From positions 1 to 64,000 of the forward strand of contig CADBFN010000005.1 of NCBI GenBank assembly GCA_902794035.1: a DNA stretch of 64,000 bases, read 5' to 3'. This DNA is from an uncultured bacterium. Lineage in GTDB: Bacteria > Cyanobacteriota > Vampirovibrionia > Gastranaerophilales > Gastranaerophilaceae. Numbering within the stretch: the stretch's first letter is position 1; every line of letters begins with the position of its first letter. The notes below the pieces were generated by a model. It had not been told where the DNA came from, did not search any database, and worked only from the letters and a program-made list of their open reading frames with translations. The position numbers were made by a program, and so were the translations under genes. This document shows, in pieces, positions 1 through 10,000 of the stretch.

Positions 1-134
1 TTGTTAATGCAGCCACTACACCCACAATGCCAATTGTTATCATTATTTCTGCCAAAGTGAAGGCAAAATGCTTGCTACGAGAGGCTTTTACCCCCCCCCA
101 GGTTGAAACGCTTGTTATTACTGTCTTTTGACAT
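1..134 (-). pseudogene. type IV pilin-like prepilin gene, 5' part, frameshifted at a G9 tract
   Basis: Seen: the ATG at 134 has a GAGG Shine-Dalgarno about a dozen bases upstream and opens a frame that stops at TAG 77-75. Right after a run of nine G on the minus strand (99-91), the +1 frame is open to the window edge and reads KHFAFTLAEIMITIGIVGVV, a classic class III prepilin cleavage and methylation leader plus hydrophobic helix. Ten (or seven) G would join the start codon to this frame. Known: proteins with this leader are processed by prepilin peptidase and assembled into type IV pili or pseudopili. The gene runs off the left edge, so the pilin subtype is unknown. It could be phase-variable, decayed, or a sequencing error in the homopolymer. 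Confidence 0.75.
91..99 (-). repeat. G9 homopolymer within a coding region
   Basis: There are nine consecutive G on the coding strand of the pilin-like gene, in an otherwise AT-rich neighbourhood. Slipped-strand mispairing at such tracts is the usual phase-variation mechanism. The present length puts the downstream prepilin out of frame with its start. Confidence 0.8.
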
Positions 135-238
135 GTTTTAATTATCCTCTCTATTTTTAATTCCGTATTATTAATTATTTATTTTTTTCAGGGATTTGTC
201 AAGAGTTATAACATAATGATTTTTAGGTAATAGAGCAT

Positions 239-273
239 TAAAAAAACATCTTCATTTCTGAAGATGTTTTTTA
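239..273 (-). terminator. rho-independent terminator after rpoD
   Basis: An 8-bp stem (CATCTTCA / TGAAGATG) with a 4-nt loop is flanked by A-runs on one side and T-runs on the other, a few bases beyond the rpoD stop codon. The A/T symmetry means it could work in both directions. Confidence 0.8.
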
Positions 274-278
274 ATTGT

Positions 279-1370
279 TTATTCAACGTATTCTTCTAAT
301 TTTTTCTTTCTGTTCGGATGACGAAGTTTTCTCAGTGCTTTTGCTTCGATTTGTCTGATACGTTCTCTTGTAACACCAAATAACTGTCCTACTTCTTCTA
401 ATGTTCTTTGTCTGCCGTCATCCATACCAAAACGTAATCTTAAAACATCACGTTCTCTTGGAGATAAAGTACACAATACTTCAGCCAAATCTTCTTTCAA
501 AAGCTCGGATGCAACCATTTTAACAGGAGCATCAGCTTCTCTGTCTTCAATAAAATCACCCAGTCTTGAATCTTCTTCTTTGCCTATCGGAGTTTCCAAA
601 GATAAAGGTTCCTGAGCAATTTTAATTATTTCACGAAGTTTTGAAATTGACACATTCATTTCTGCAGCCAATTCATCTTCGGTTGGTTTTCTTGATAATT
701 CCTGCGCTAGTTTTCTTGTAACTTTTTTCAATTTGTTGATTGTTTCAACCATATGAACAGGAATACGAATTGTTCTTGCCTGATCGGCAATTGCACGGGT
801 GATAGCTTGTCTTATCCACCAGGTTGCATATGTTGAAAATTTAAAACCTCTTTCATGATCAAATTTTTCAGCCGCTCTGATTAATCCTAAATTTCCTTCC
901 TGAATTAAATCTAAGAAAAGCATTCCTCGACCGATATATTTTTTTGCAATACTTACAACTAATCTTAAATTAGCCTGTACTAATTTTCTTTTAGCAATAG
1001 CTCCTGCACTTCCGCCTTCTAAAATCTGTCTTGCAAGTGCTATTTCATCATTAGCAGACAACAGCTTGATACGTCCGATTTCGCGTAAATACAAACGAAC
1101 AGGATCATCAATTGCTATACTTTTCGGTATTTCCAAATCTCTTGGATCAGCTTCATCAGATGAATGCATCATATAAATATCATCAGACGAAATCTTATCA
1201 CCAATTTTTGAAGTTACGATATCTTCAATATTATCAGTTGAAATATCAACATTCATATAATTGATCGCATCATTGTCAAGCGAATCTTCTTCGCCTAAAC
1301 CTCTTAAATCTAACGTATCTTCTTCTTCAATACTTACTACAGAAGAACTTCCTTGTCTTTTTCTTGTCAT
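279..1370 (-). CDS. rpoD: RNA polymerase primary sigma factor (sigma70/SigA)
   Basis: This is the housekeeping sigma factor that directs core RNA polymerase to -35/-10 promoters. In the 363-residue protein, region 1.2 is near residues 88-116 ([13 protein letters not shown]). Region 2 is at about 130-195, with the invariant -10 recognition stretch [17 protein letters not shown]. Region 3 follows, and region 4 is at about 300-352, with the helix-turn-helix [18 protein letters not shown] that reads the -35 element. The acidic N-terminus (residues 12-80) stands in for a short region 1.1. The ATG directly abuts the dnaG stop codon, so the pair is probably co-transcribed, like the classical macromolecular synthesis operon. 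A terminator follows. Confidence 0.97.
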   Translation of the reverse strand: MTRKRQGSSSVVSIEEEDTLDLRGLGEEDSLDNDAINYMNVDISTDNIEDIVTSKIGDKISSDDIYMMHSSDEADPRDLEIPKSIAIDDPVRLYLREIGRIKLLSANDEIALARQILEGGSAGAIAKRKLVQANLRLVVSIAKKYIGRGMLFLDLIQEGNLGLIRAAEKFDHERGFKFSTYATWWIRQAITRAIADQARTIRIPVHMVETINKLKKVTRKLAQELSRKPTEDELAAEMNVSISKLREIIKIAQEPLSLETPIGKEEDSRLGDFIEDREADAPVKMVASELLKEDLAEVLCTLSPRERDVLRLRFGMDDGRQRTLEEVGQLFGVTRERIRQIEAKALRKLRHPNRKKKLEEYVE

Positions 1371-3263
1371 CTAATTCATCTCCGATTTTTGTCTTTTTTT
1401 CTTTATTTTGTCTCTTAACTGAATTTGAATTTTAAGAGCTTCAGGATCGTCATCATCAATCCCTTTATAAATTTTTTTAATGTGTTCTACTTCCTCGACA
1501 TGCTTACATTGATTGATTTTTGCAATTGTTTCATTTATTGCGTTTATGAATTCCTCCTGATTCAAACCTTTAAGGGCTTGAGCATGCTCAACCAGTTCGG
1601 GTAAAACAGCCTGAGCATCAGGGTTATCAACAAATTCAGTATATAAGTGTTCGATTAATTCCTTCACATTATTTACGCTACATATCAATTTGTCAATTGT
1701 AGATTTTACAATTATTAATATTTCATCATCGAATGTAACGTCCGACATCATTTCATTAATTCGGGTAAATGAAAATTGATTGTCGGGTACTAGAAAACTG
1801 CTCAATAAAAATTTTTGCGCTTTTTGTGAAACAGAGTTACTTTTTGTTACATTTTTAACAATTCGCTCTACTTTTGGAATGTTTGCGTTGTCGTATGATT
1901 TAAGCTCTGTCTTGATTATATCCGATTCTATGCCTAAAGCCTGAGCTACCATTTCCACATATTCGCTACGGATAATTTTATTTTGAATTTCAGCAAGAAC
2001 AGGAATTATTGTACCTATATACTGGGCCTTTTCCTGCGGAGTTTTATAATTATCTTTCTGTTTTAATATACTGTTTATCTGAAAATCTATGTATAAAGGA
2101 GCATTTTGCATGTACATTTTATATGCCTCAGCCCCGACAGAACGTACAAATTCATCAGGATCTTTCCCTTCAGGCGGAGCAATAACACGAATTTCGCATG
2201 CATAACGTTCAGAGCTTGAACTTATCGGCATATAGCTTTCATCAAACTGTTTTATATTGCCTAAACCTGCAAAAACTTCTTTAATTACAGATGCACCTTT
2301 TACTGTTGCTTTTTGTCCTGCGCCATCGGTATCAAACGATAAATATATTCTTCTTGATTTTGTATATCTTGATAAAAGTCTTACATGGTCAGGGGTCAAA
2401 GCCGTTCCGCAAGATGCAACACAGTTTTCTATTCCATGAGCCTGAGAAGATATAACATCAAAATATCCTTCCATTAAAACTACGGCATCTTCTTGTTTAA
2501 TAGCATCTTTTGCCGTATCTAAACCATACAAAATTTTACTTTTGTTGTATATTAACGAATCGGAAGAATTAATATATTTCGGACTTTGACCGCTTTCTAA
2601 CGCTCTTGCGCCAAATGCAACATACTGACCGTTTTCATTACGGATAGGAATAATCAATCTTCCCCGAAATCTGTCTATATATCCGCCTTTTTCACTTTTT
2701 AATACCAATCCTGCTTTTTCAAGCACATCATTTGAAAAATCTTTGCGTAATTCGTCATACAAAGCCGAATACCCCTTTGGCGCAACCCCAAGATGAAATT
2801 TTTTGATAATATCTGAACCTATTCCCCGTTTTGACAGATAATCTATTGCCATTTGCGAATTTTCCGCCTTATTACGCAACAAAAAATCATGATAAATTTC
2901 TGCCGCAATAGCAGTTGCATTAAGCATTTGTTCTTTTAATTCTCTGTAAGATGCATCTGATTTGTGAGATTTTGGAACTTCAAGACCAAATTTTTCCGCC
3001 AACTCTTCAATTACTTCACGGAATTCCATATTTTTAGTTTTCATAATGAATTTTATTGCATCTCCGCCTTCTCCGCAGCTGAAACATTTATAAATACCCA
3101 TTGACGGAGTAACGGCAAAAGACGGGTTTTTATCCTTGTGAAAAGGGCATAATCCCCAATATGTATTACCGCGTTTTTTTAAAACGACCTGCTCTGAAAC
3201 AACATCGACTATATCTAATCGGCTTTTTATTTCTCTTATTAATTCATCCCACGTTAGAGCCAT
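1371..3263 (-). CDS. dnaG: DNA primase
   Basis: This enzyme synthesises RNA primers at the replication fork and works with the replicative helicase. The N-terminal CHC2 zinc-binding domain shows C39, H42, C60 and C63. The catalytic core carries TOPRIM motifs (VVLMEGYFDVI near 265 and the acidic LSFDTDGAGQKA near 310). The 630-residue length is normal, and the last 170 or so residues would be the helicase-binding domain. The start has no Shine-Dalgarno. Instead an extended -10 (TGTTACAAT) ends 6 nt before the ATG, which suggests a leaderless message. The stop is immediately followed by the rpoD start. Confidence 0.96.
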   Translation of the reverse strand: MALTWDELIREIKSRLDIVDVVSEQVVLKKRGNTYWGLCPFHKDKNPSFAVTPSMGIYKCFSCGEGGDAIKFIMKTKNMEFREVIEELAEKFGLEVPKSHKSDASYRELKEQMLNATAIAAEIYHDFLLRNKAENSQMAIDYLSKRGIGSDIIKKFHLGVAPKGYSALYDELRKDFSNDVLEKAGLVLKSEKGGYIDRFRGRLIIPIRNENGQYVAFGARALESGQSPKYINSSDSLIYNKSKILYGLDTAKDAIKQEDAVVLMEGYFDVISSQAHGIENCVASCGTALTPDHVRLLSRYTKSRRIYLSFDTDGAGQKATVKGASVIKEVFAGLGNIKQFDESYMPISSSSERYACEIRVIAPPEGKDPDEFVRSVGAEAYKMYMQNAPLYIDFQINSILKQKDNYKTPQEKAQYIGTIIPVLAEIQNKIIRSEYVEMVAQALGIESDIIKTELKSYDNANIPKVERIVKNVTKSNSVSQKAQKFLLSSFLVPDNQFSFTRINEMMSDVTFDDEILIIVKSTIDKLICSVNNVKELIEHLYTEFVDNPDAQAVLPELVEHAQALKGLNQEEFINAINETIAKINQCKHVEEVEHIKKIYKGIDDDDPEALKIQIQLRDKIKKKRQKSEMN

Positions 3264-3278
3264 AATGAAATTGTAACA
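3264..3278 (-). promoter_or_regulatory. extended -10 promoter of dnaG-rpoD, predicted leaderless
   Basis: TGTTACAAT (TGn plus a -10 hexamer at 3275-3270) is followed by exactly 6 nt and then the dnaG ATG, so the expected +1 coincides with the A of ATG. No Shine-Dalgarno is present. No strong -35 is seen, as expected for an extended -10. Confidence 0.55.
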
Positions 3279-3339
3279 CTAATATAGAGATTGTGTAAGA
3301 ATTTTGAGAAATAATCATATAAAAAGGCGATAACTGCTA

Positions 3340-3377
3340 AAAAAATCAAAAAGCCGATTGACTTTCAATCGACTTAA
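3340..3377 (-). terminator. terminator after the 137-aa protein gene
   Basis: An 11-bp stem with one mismatch (AAGCCGATTGA / TCAATCGACTT) and a 3-nt loop is followed on the minus strand by T-rich sequence. Confidence 0.8.
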
Positions 3378-3427
3378 AAAAGTGTGTGAGTAAATATATA
3401 TTATAAGTTTTTATACAATCTCTGCTC

Positions 3428-3841
3428 TTATGCGAATAAATCAGCAAACGGCCCGTTTGGATCTGCAATGCGTGCAGCGACCGCACCATCTTCAACTGAT
3501 TTTAAACCCGGTAAAACAATTTCATTCAAGCCATTTGCAACACTTGCAACCTGTTGAGGTGTTACTTTATAGTTAAACCCTAATCCTGCCAAAATTGCAT
3601 TCGTTTCATCAGCAATGTCGCTGTCTTTTGGCGTAAATTTTGAAATCTTTACTCCATATAAATTTTGAGCATTTTTGGTTAATAAATCTGTTTCGTTTTC
3701 CAAACCCTTAAATGCCGGTGCTTTCGTTTCAACTTCTTTTACTTCTTCTTTCTGACCTTCTTGCGCTTTTTTAGCCGCTTCCTGACCAATAAGTAAGTTG
3801 TAGTTGTTGTACTTTCCAAATTTGTTAAATTCAACTGCCAT
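3428..3841 (-). CDS. small protein of unknown function, paralogue of the upstream neighbour
   Basis: I do not recognise a family. The 137-aa protein has no signal peptide or membrane helix. It has a Lys/Glu-rich linker (residues 20-45), the motif APAFKGL, and a conserved C-terminal block of about 60 residues ending GPFADLFA. That block matches the C-terminus of the 131-aa protein encoded just upstream (TPQQVASVANGLNEIVLPGL against SPKTVASVTNSLNEVVLPGL). The start has a good AAGGAG Shine-Dalgarno. Each gene has its own terminator with a nearly identical stem, so the pair looks like a tandem duplication of a whole transcription unit. N-terminal parts have diverged; the C-terminal block is the likely functional domain (inference). 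Confidence 0.85.
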   Translation of the reverse strand: MAVEFNKFGKYNNYNLLIGQEAAKKAQEGQKEEVKEVETKAPAFKGLENETDLLTKNAQNLYGVKISKFTPKDSDIADETNAILAGLGFNYKVTPQQVASVANGLNEIVLPGLKSVEDGAVAARIADPNGPFADLFA

Positions 3842-3940
3842 AACTTGGTCTCCTTAAATTTTACTCACATGATTGTTTACGGCATGTTTTTAATAATCTT
3901 TAAGGTTTTGTCATGAATTGTTAAGAAGTTGTAACATTAT

Positions 3941-3976
3941 CCTCTCTTAAAATTAGGGAAGGGTTGGGGTGGGGTT
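3941..3976. repeat. GGGTTGGGGTGGGG-type dispersed repeat fragment
   Basis: A short G-rich stretch beginning CCTCTC and ending GGGTTGGGGTGGGG stands out from the AT-rich surroundings. It resembles the CCTCCCC/GGGGAGG repeat at 7076-7113. It is probably a degenerate copy of the same dispersed family (inference). Confidence 0.35.
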
Positions 3977-3985
3977 AAATTCATT

Positions 3986-4020
3986 AAAAAGCCGATTGGA
4001 ACTCCAATCGGCTTAAAATA
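3986..4020 (-). terminator. terminator after the 131-aa protein gene
   Basis: A perfect 11-bp stem (AAGCCGATTGG / CCAATCGGCTT) with a 4-nt loop is followed by a T-run on the minus strand. Its core is almost the same as the terminator of the paralogous gene at 3340-3377. Confidence 0.85.
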
Positions 4021-4046
4021 TGTGAGTTTGAAGATTTTGTTATAAC

Positions 4047-4442
4047 TTATGTAAATAATTCTGCAAATGGTCCTTCGGGATCTGCAATGTTTGCAGCAAC
4101 TGCACCATCTTCAGCTAATTTTAAACCTGGTAAAACGACTTCATTCAAACTATTTGTTACACTTGCAACAGTTTTTGGAGATACTTTAAAATTAGAATAA
4201 CCTAACTTTGCCATAATATCATTTGTTGTTGAAGCAATTTCTCTAGCTTCAGAAATTGTAGAATCAGCACTGCCATATGGGTTAATAAAACCTAATTCTC
4301 CTCTTTGTACTGAATTTGTACTTGGCATTTGAATCTGTGTAGATTTTGTCAGTTCTGCATGTGCAGCCTTTAAACTTGGTTTGCTCCAAAAATCAGAAAG
4401 TTTAAAATAATTGTTTCCGCTTCCGTTTACTGGTGTTGTCAT
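4047..4442 (-). CDS. small protein of unknown function, paralogue of the downstream neighbour
   Basis: A 131-aa protein of no family I can name. Its C-terminal 60 residues (about 70-131, ending GPFAELFT) align almost without gaps to those of the gene at 3428-3841, while the N-terminal 65 residues are different and Ser/Asn-rich. It has no signal peptide or transmembrane segment. The start is supported by an AAAGGAG Shine-Dalgarno 8-9 nt upstream. It has its own terminator. Tandem duplication with divergence of the N-terminus is the simplest reading. Confidence 0.85.
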   Translation of the reverse strand: MTTPVNGSGNNYFKLSDFWSKPSLKAAHAELTKSTQIQMPSTNSVQRGELGFINPYGSADSTISEAREIASTTNDIMAKLGYSNFKVSPKTVASVTNSLNEVVLPGLKLAEDGAVAANIADPEGPFAELFT

Positions 4443-4608
4443 TTGTCAATCTCCTTTTTTCACTCACATATTGTGATTTATTTGTTTAATCGTTCATCCT
4501 ATTGATAAAATTATTTATCTCTCGTATATATATAAAGTATTTCAAAACGAAATAATTGCATGATTTGAGCGAATTATTAACAAATGTTAACAAAAAGATT
4601 ATAAAAAT

Positions 4609-6411
4609 TTATTCTTCTTCCAAACTTAAAATAGCCATGAATGCTTCCTGCGGAATTTCAACACTTCCGACAGATTTCATACGTTTTTTACCGCGTTTTT
4701 GTTTTTCAAGAAGTTTACGTTTACGGGAAATATCACCGCCATAACATTTTGCAAGCACGTTTTTACGCATAGCTTTAATATTGGTTCTGGCAATAATACG
4801 TCCGCCGACTGCCGCCTGAATCGGCACTTCAAAAAGTTGTTTCGGAATAATTTCTTTCAGTTTAACCGTTAATTTTTGTCCTATATAATATGCACTGTCA
4901 GCATGACAAATTACAGACAAAGCATCCACAACTTCGCCTGAAAGCATGATATCAAGTTTTACAAGATTAGAACGCTTATATCCGCAGAATTCATAATCCA
5001 TGCTCGCATAACCTTTTGTACGGGATTTTAATTGATCATAAAAATCTGTAATAACTTCACTTAACGGAATTTCATAGGTTAAATCAACCCTGACTTTATC
5101 CAAATAAGTCATATTAATAAATATACCGCGTTTTGACTGAGCCAAGTCCATCAAAGTCCCGACATAATCATTTGGTGCAAGTATTTGCACTTTGACATAA
5201 GGTTCTTCAATAAAATCACGATATTGCGCATCCGGAAGATTTGACGGGTTATCAATATCCAAAACTTCTCCGTTTGTTTTGTGAACTTTATACACAACAG
5301 AGGGTGCAGTAGTAATCAAAGACAGGTCATACTCTCTTTCAAGACGTTCCTGAATAATTTCCATATGAAGCATGCCCAAAAAACCGCAACGAAATCCAAA
5401 TCCAAGCGCATTTGATGTTTCAGGTTCAAAAGTTATTGAGCTGTCATTGAGTTTTAATTTTTCCAATGCCTCTTTTAAATCCGCATAATCTTCGTTATCA
5501 ACAGGGTAAAGTCCTGAAAATACCATTGGCAAAGCTTCCTTATAACCTGCAAGAGGTTCTGAGGCAGGATTCTCAATTGTTGTGAGAGTATCACCGACAA
5601 AACGGGTAAGTTCTTTTATTGAACCTGCAAAATACCCTACATCACCGCATTTAAGTTGTTTTACAGGTACTCTTTGCGGGTTTTGATAACCCAACTCTAC
5701 GATTTCACATTCTTTGCCTGTTGCCATAAATCTGACTTTGTCACCTAAATTCATAACGCCATCAACAACTTTAAAATAACAAACAGTACCCAAATACTGA
5801 TCATATACGCTATCAAAAATCAATGCACGCAAAGGCTTTTCAGTGTTATCTTCAGGTGCAGGAACATAATCAACAATAGCCTCCAATACTTCTTCAATAC
5901 CGATTCCTGTTTTTGCACTTACAGGAATCGCAATAGAGGTATCAAGCCCCAAAATTTCTTCAATTTCTTTTTTAACCTTTTCAACATCTGCAGACGGGAG
6001 GTCAATTTTATTTATTACAGGAATAATTTCAAGATTTTGTTCAATGGCAAGATACACATTGGCTAATGTTTGAGCTTCAACACCCTGAGTTGCATCGACA
6101 ATCAGTAAAGCTCCTTCGCAAGCAGCAAGAGAACGGGAAACCTCATAAGAAAAATCAACGTGTCCCGGGGTATCAATTAAGTTAAGTTCATATTCTTTGC
6201 CGTCATGAGCTTTATAATTCATTCTTGCGGCATTAAGCTTAATTGTAATTCCACGTTCGCGCTCAATATCCATAGAATCCAAAAGTTGTTCCTGCATATC
6301 TCTTTGAGATACGGTTCCGGTTTTTTCCAGTAACCTGTCGGCAAGGGTTGATTTACCATGATCTATGTGCGCTATTATACAAAAATTTCTTACATTATCT
6401 CTTAGTGTCAT
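4609..6411 (-). CDS. lepA: translation elongation factor 4 (LepA GTPase)
   Basis: A ribosome-associated GTPase that acts on stalled or mistranslocated ribosomes. The 600 residues match the family length. The G1 motif AHIDHGKST is at 14-22, DTPGH is near 80 and NKID near 133. An EF-G-like domain III/V arrangement follows, and the LepA-specific C-terminal domain has the basic stretch [14 protein letters not shown] near the end. The start lacks a Shine-Dalgarno, but a perfect TATAAT ends 6 nt before the ATG, implying a leaderless transcript. It stands alone, with the nuclease/helicase pair behind its promoter. Confidence 0.97.
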   Translation of the reverse strand: MTLRDNVRNFCIIAHIDHGKSTLADRLLEKTGTVSQRDMQEQLLDSMDIERERGITIKLNAARMNYKAHDGKEYELNLIDTPGHVDFSYEVSRSLAACEGALLIVDATQGVEAQTLANVYLAIEQNLEIIPVINKIDLPSADVEKVKKEIEEILGLDTSIAIPVSAKTGIGIEEVLEAIVDYVPAPEDNTEKPLRALIFDSVYDQYLGTVCYFKVVDGVMNLGDKVRFMATGKECEIVELGYQNPQRVPVKQLKCGDVGYFAGSIKELTRFVGDTLTTIENPASEPLAGYKEALPMVFSGLYPVDNEDYADLKEALEKLKLNDSSITFEPETSNALGFGFRCGFLGMLHMEIIQERLEREYDLSLITTAPSVVYKVHKTNGEVLDIDNPSNLPDAQYRDFIEEPYVKVQILAPNDYVGTLMDLAQSKRGIFINMTYLDKVRVDLTYEIPLSEVITDFYDQLKSRTKGYASMDYEFCGYKRSNLVKLDIMLSGEVVDALSVICHADSAYYIGQKLTVKLKEIIPKQLFEVPIQAAVGGRIIARTNIKAMRKNVLAKCYGGDISRKRKLLEKQKRGKKRMKSVGSVEIPQEAFMAILSLEEE

Positions 6412-6423
6412 AAACTGATTATA
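6412..6423 (-). promoter_or_regulatory. -10 element of lepA, predicted leaderless
   Basis: TATAAT at 6423-6418 is separated from the lepA ATG by exactly 6 nt. There is no Shine-Dalgarno between them. The -35 region is not convincing. Confidence 0.5.
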
Positions 6424-6434
6424 TATAAAAAATA

Positions 6435-7070
6435 TTATTTAATACATATTTTATTAAATTCGCAATACTTACAAGATTTATCATTGCAGCAATATAGACT
6501 GTCAGCGGAAATTTTATTACAGATTTCGAGTAAATTTTGTCTGTATTTTGCTTTTAAATCTTCATTGAACTCAATTACATAATTTTGTTTATTTTTCAAA
6601 TCAATGTAAACAAAAGACAAAGTCTTATAATTTTTCAGATATTTATCAGCGCATAATAAATAAATCATTGTTTGCGGGTCGTATTCCGGATCTTTTGGAA
6701 TTGTTCCTGTTTTGTAATCAAGAATATAATAATTGTCGCCATTATTTACCAGAGCATCAAGCCTGCCGCCAAGCCAAAAATCTGAGAGCTTCAGCATAAG
6801 AGAAAATTCTGATTTCAAATAGTTCATATTATAAAAAGGATTTTGTTTTAACAATTCCCATATTTCAAGTTCGGCACCGGTCAGAGCAGTTTCTATTCTG
6901 TCTATTTTTATGTTTTGCAGATAATAATTCGCCAGAGCATGAATTTTTTTACCTTTTTCAAACGGCAGTGAAGATTTTGGCATGGCAACATTTTCAACAT
7001 ACTGATAGTAGTACTTTTTAGGACATGTTAAATAAGTTTTTATCATATTTGGAGAAAAATTATTATTCAT
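6435..7070 (-). CDS. RecB-family PD-(D/E)XK nuclease with likely iron-sulfur cluster
   Basis: A 211-aa single-domain exonuclease. The N-terminal [11 protein letters not shown] motif with one Cys is typical of AddB/Cas4/RecB-type nucleases. The catalytic residues are GRLDAL (Asp), ILDYKTG (D-x-K) and QTMIYL (Q-x3-Y). Near the C-terminus CKYC and a following Cys supply three more cysteines, so a 4-Cys Fe-S fold is likely. Its start overlaps the end of the large helicase gene by 8 bp, indicating translational coupling. By analogy with AddAB/RecBCD it probably trims DNA ends unwound by that helicase (inference). Cas4 is less likely because there is no CRISPR array or other cas gene in the window. 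Confidence 0.88.
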   Translation of the reverse strand: MNNNFSPNMIKTYLTCPKKYYYQYVENVAMPKSSLPFEKGKKIHALANYYLQNIKIDRIETALTGAELEIWELLKQNPFYNMNYLKSEFSLMLKLSDFWLGGRLDALVNNGDNYYILDYKTGTIPKDPEYDPQTMIYLLCADKYLKNYKTLSFVYIDLKNKQNYVIEFNEDLKAKYRQNLLEICNKISADSLYCCNDKSCKYCEFNKICIK

Positions 7071-10000
7071 AAATTGCCACCCCTCCTAACCTCCCCTCAC
7101 AAGGGGAGGAATCTGTGAGTAATTCATCAAAAATCATGCTTGGTTCAGAATTTTTTGTTTTGCCGTAGCGGGTTTGTTCTTTAGTGCTTGTTGAGATATA
7201 CAGGCGATTTTTTGCCCTTGTTATTGCGACATACAAAAGGCGCAAATTTTCCTCCAAAATCTCCTGTTTTAATTCAAAATCAGACTTCTTTTTATAACTT
7301 GGACTTAATGACTTAACTTTTTCAATAAAATCCGCAGATTTAAGATTTATAGAATCAATTGTAAGCGGAAGATTTTTTTCACTCATTTCAGGCATAAATA
7401 CGAGGTTAAACTCATCTCCCTTAGATTTATGCATTGTCATAATTTGAACTTTGCCCTGTAATGATTTTTTATCATCTTCATCTTCTTCCGAAAAGAATTT
7501 GAACCCGCTTAAATTTGGGCGTTTAGATAACTCTGAAAGCCTTTCTGTCGCATAAGAAAGAGAGTTGTTTTTGATACAAATTCTTTTAATCAGCGTTGAA
7601 ATAAGGTGAATATTTGATTTATCAATTTCTGATTTTAATAAACCCAAATCCTGAGCCGCTTTTACAACAAGTTCATTAGGCGGAAGATAACAAAGAGATA
7701 CCCAATAATTTACATCCCAGTAGAATTGCTCAAGACTTTGATTATTTAAATTGTCGCAATTTATCTGAATAAACGGATTTTCGTACTTTTTAATTTCTTC
7801 GCCAAGCCCGTATTTGTACCTGCCTGTTTCAGACAGAATATCATAATTATCCCCTAAGACATTGTTGTCAAAAGGACGTAAAACTATTTTCATAACAGCA
7901 AAAACAGCTCTGAAAATTGATTTTTGAGCAAGGCATTGGTTGCGTGTAATGACTTTAAACCCTGCATTTTCAATCAAATTCTGCCATGCTTCAACCTGAT
8001 AATTATTTCTTAAAAGTATTCCGACAGTATAATCAGGATGTTTTGAAAATGTTTCGCGAATAATTTTCAGAACATTACTTTTTTCTTCCTGCGAATTTTC
8101 AAATATTTTGGACACAACCGCATTTTGTTCTACCGGATTTTTGCCCTCAACAGGTTCCATATACATTTTAAAGAAAGCATTTTCAGTCGTTTTATCCACA
8201 AGAGCATATGAAACAAGATTATTTGCCAGAGTCCAGACATCTTTTGTGCATCTTTGCGAACAATTCATACTTACATTATAATTTTCCGTTATAAATTTTC
8301 TGAAACCTGCGACATCAGCATTTGAAAAAGTTGCCGTAATTGACTGATTAACATCTCCGCATCTTATAATATTTTTATATTTCCCTCCTAAAAGTGAAAT
8401 TAACTTTTGCTGAATAAGTGAAGAATCCTGAGCTTCATCTTCTATTAAATACATACAAATATTTTGATAATAAGAACGTATATCAGAATTTTCCTCCAGC
8501 AATCTGACCGCGCCCGTGAGCATATCATCATAATCAATCAAATTTGAATTTTTTAAATTATCACAATATGCCTGATAAAAAGCTGAGAAATTTTTAAGTT
8601 CCACATCTGATATATTTTCAGGTAAAATTCCTTTATTCATCTTAAAAACAGACACCGCTCTGTCATATTCTTCCAATGTTTTTTGCTTTATATTTAATTT
8701 TTGTGATATTTCACGCAAAATTCTGTTTCTTTGGGAATCATCACATATTTCAAAATCAGAGTTAAGACCAAGTTTTTCATGATTTCCGTTTTCTTTGAGT
8801 ATTCTTAGTGCAAGACCATGAATTGTACTAATATTGGGCATTTTTAGAGAATCTCTGCGGACATTTTTTATACGTTCTCTGAAATTTCTTGCAGCTGAAT
8901 CCATATAAGTCAATACAAATATATTTTCAGGATTTATACCTTTATCCAAAAGTTTGATTATGAGAGCCAATAATATAGTTGTCTTACCTGCCCCCGGAAC
9001 GGCTGAAATACCCATATAACCTTTCTCATATTCAAGTACAGGTTTCTGATCAGAACGAGGTACAATTTTAAACCCCTGTTGCTCTTCCTGCTCCGGTTCA
9101 TTTTTTGAGGTTATTATGTATTGCTCGATCGCTCCGAAATTTTCAATTCCGTTTGAATCAAAAAGGCTTGAATAACAGTATATATGCTCACTTGCACATA
9201 ATGATAATTTTCGCAGTACTCTTGCATTTTTATCCGCCGATAATTTTATATTATCTTCTATTGTATAACTGTCTTTATCCCAGTCTTTTTGAAATACCCA
9301 CGCATTATATAGCGGTCCTGTATCTGATTTTATCCACTCACTGTTTGAAATATCAAGCCAAAATTGAAATTTTGTTTTTAAATGATTATCAATTATCTTC
9401 TGAGGAGTAGAAATCACCAAATCATTCATACCTATATCAAGTACTGAATACGGATTTTCTGATATTACAGAGTTTTCTATCTGCAAAATTATATCCGTTT
9501 TGCGTCTGTTGAACTCTATACCGTAAATATCCTCAAAATCTTTAATCTGTTTTATAAAGAAATTAAATTTATTAATTTCATTTTTATTATATTTTTCAAA
9601 ATTAAAAAGTTCATTATATATATATATAATTTGTTCTGATATTTTTTTATCAGATAAAGACAATGATTCAACAAGCTGCAGAAACTTGTTATATCGCTGA
9701 GTGTACTCATCATCATTAAATTGATAGTGAATAAGTTCTTTATTTTTTTCAAACACTGATAGAATTTTTTCGCAATACTTTATTGGTATTTTTAAAAATT
9801 CTGACAAAATAACCCTGATATCAAACTCAGATAAAGAATTTTTTAGTTCTGTGTTTAATTTCAATATCGTTATAACTGCATTTACAAAACGATTTTGTAT
9901 AAGTTTTTCACTGCCTGTTATGAATAAAAGATTTGTATTTTTAAGATTTTCTTTAAGGGTAAATTTCAACATATCATCAATTACAGGACTAATTACAGAA

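Noticed and set aside
6435-7070. Cas4 identity for the Fe-S nuclease
   Set aside because: Its motifs fit Cas4, but it overlaps a helicase gene and no CRISPR or other cas feature is in the window, so a DNA-repair nuclease is favoured.
9105-9410. 101-codon plus-strand frame inside the helicase gene
   Set aside because: It lies wholly antisense to a strongly supported gene, is Leu/Ile/Tyr-rich as expected of a shadow frame, and has no ribosome site.
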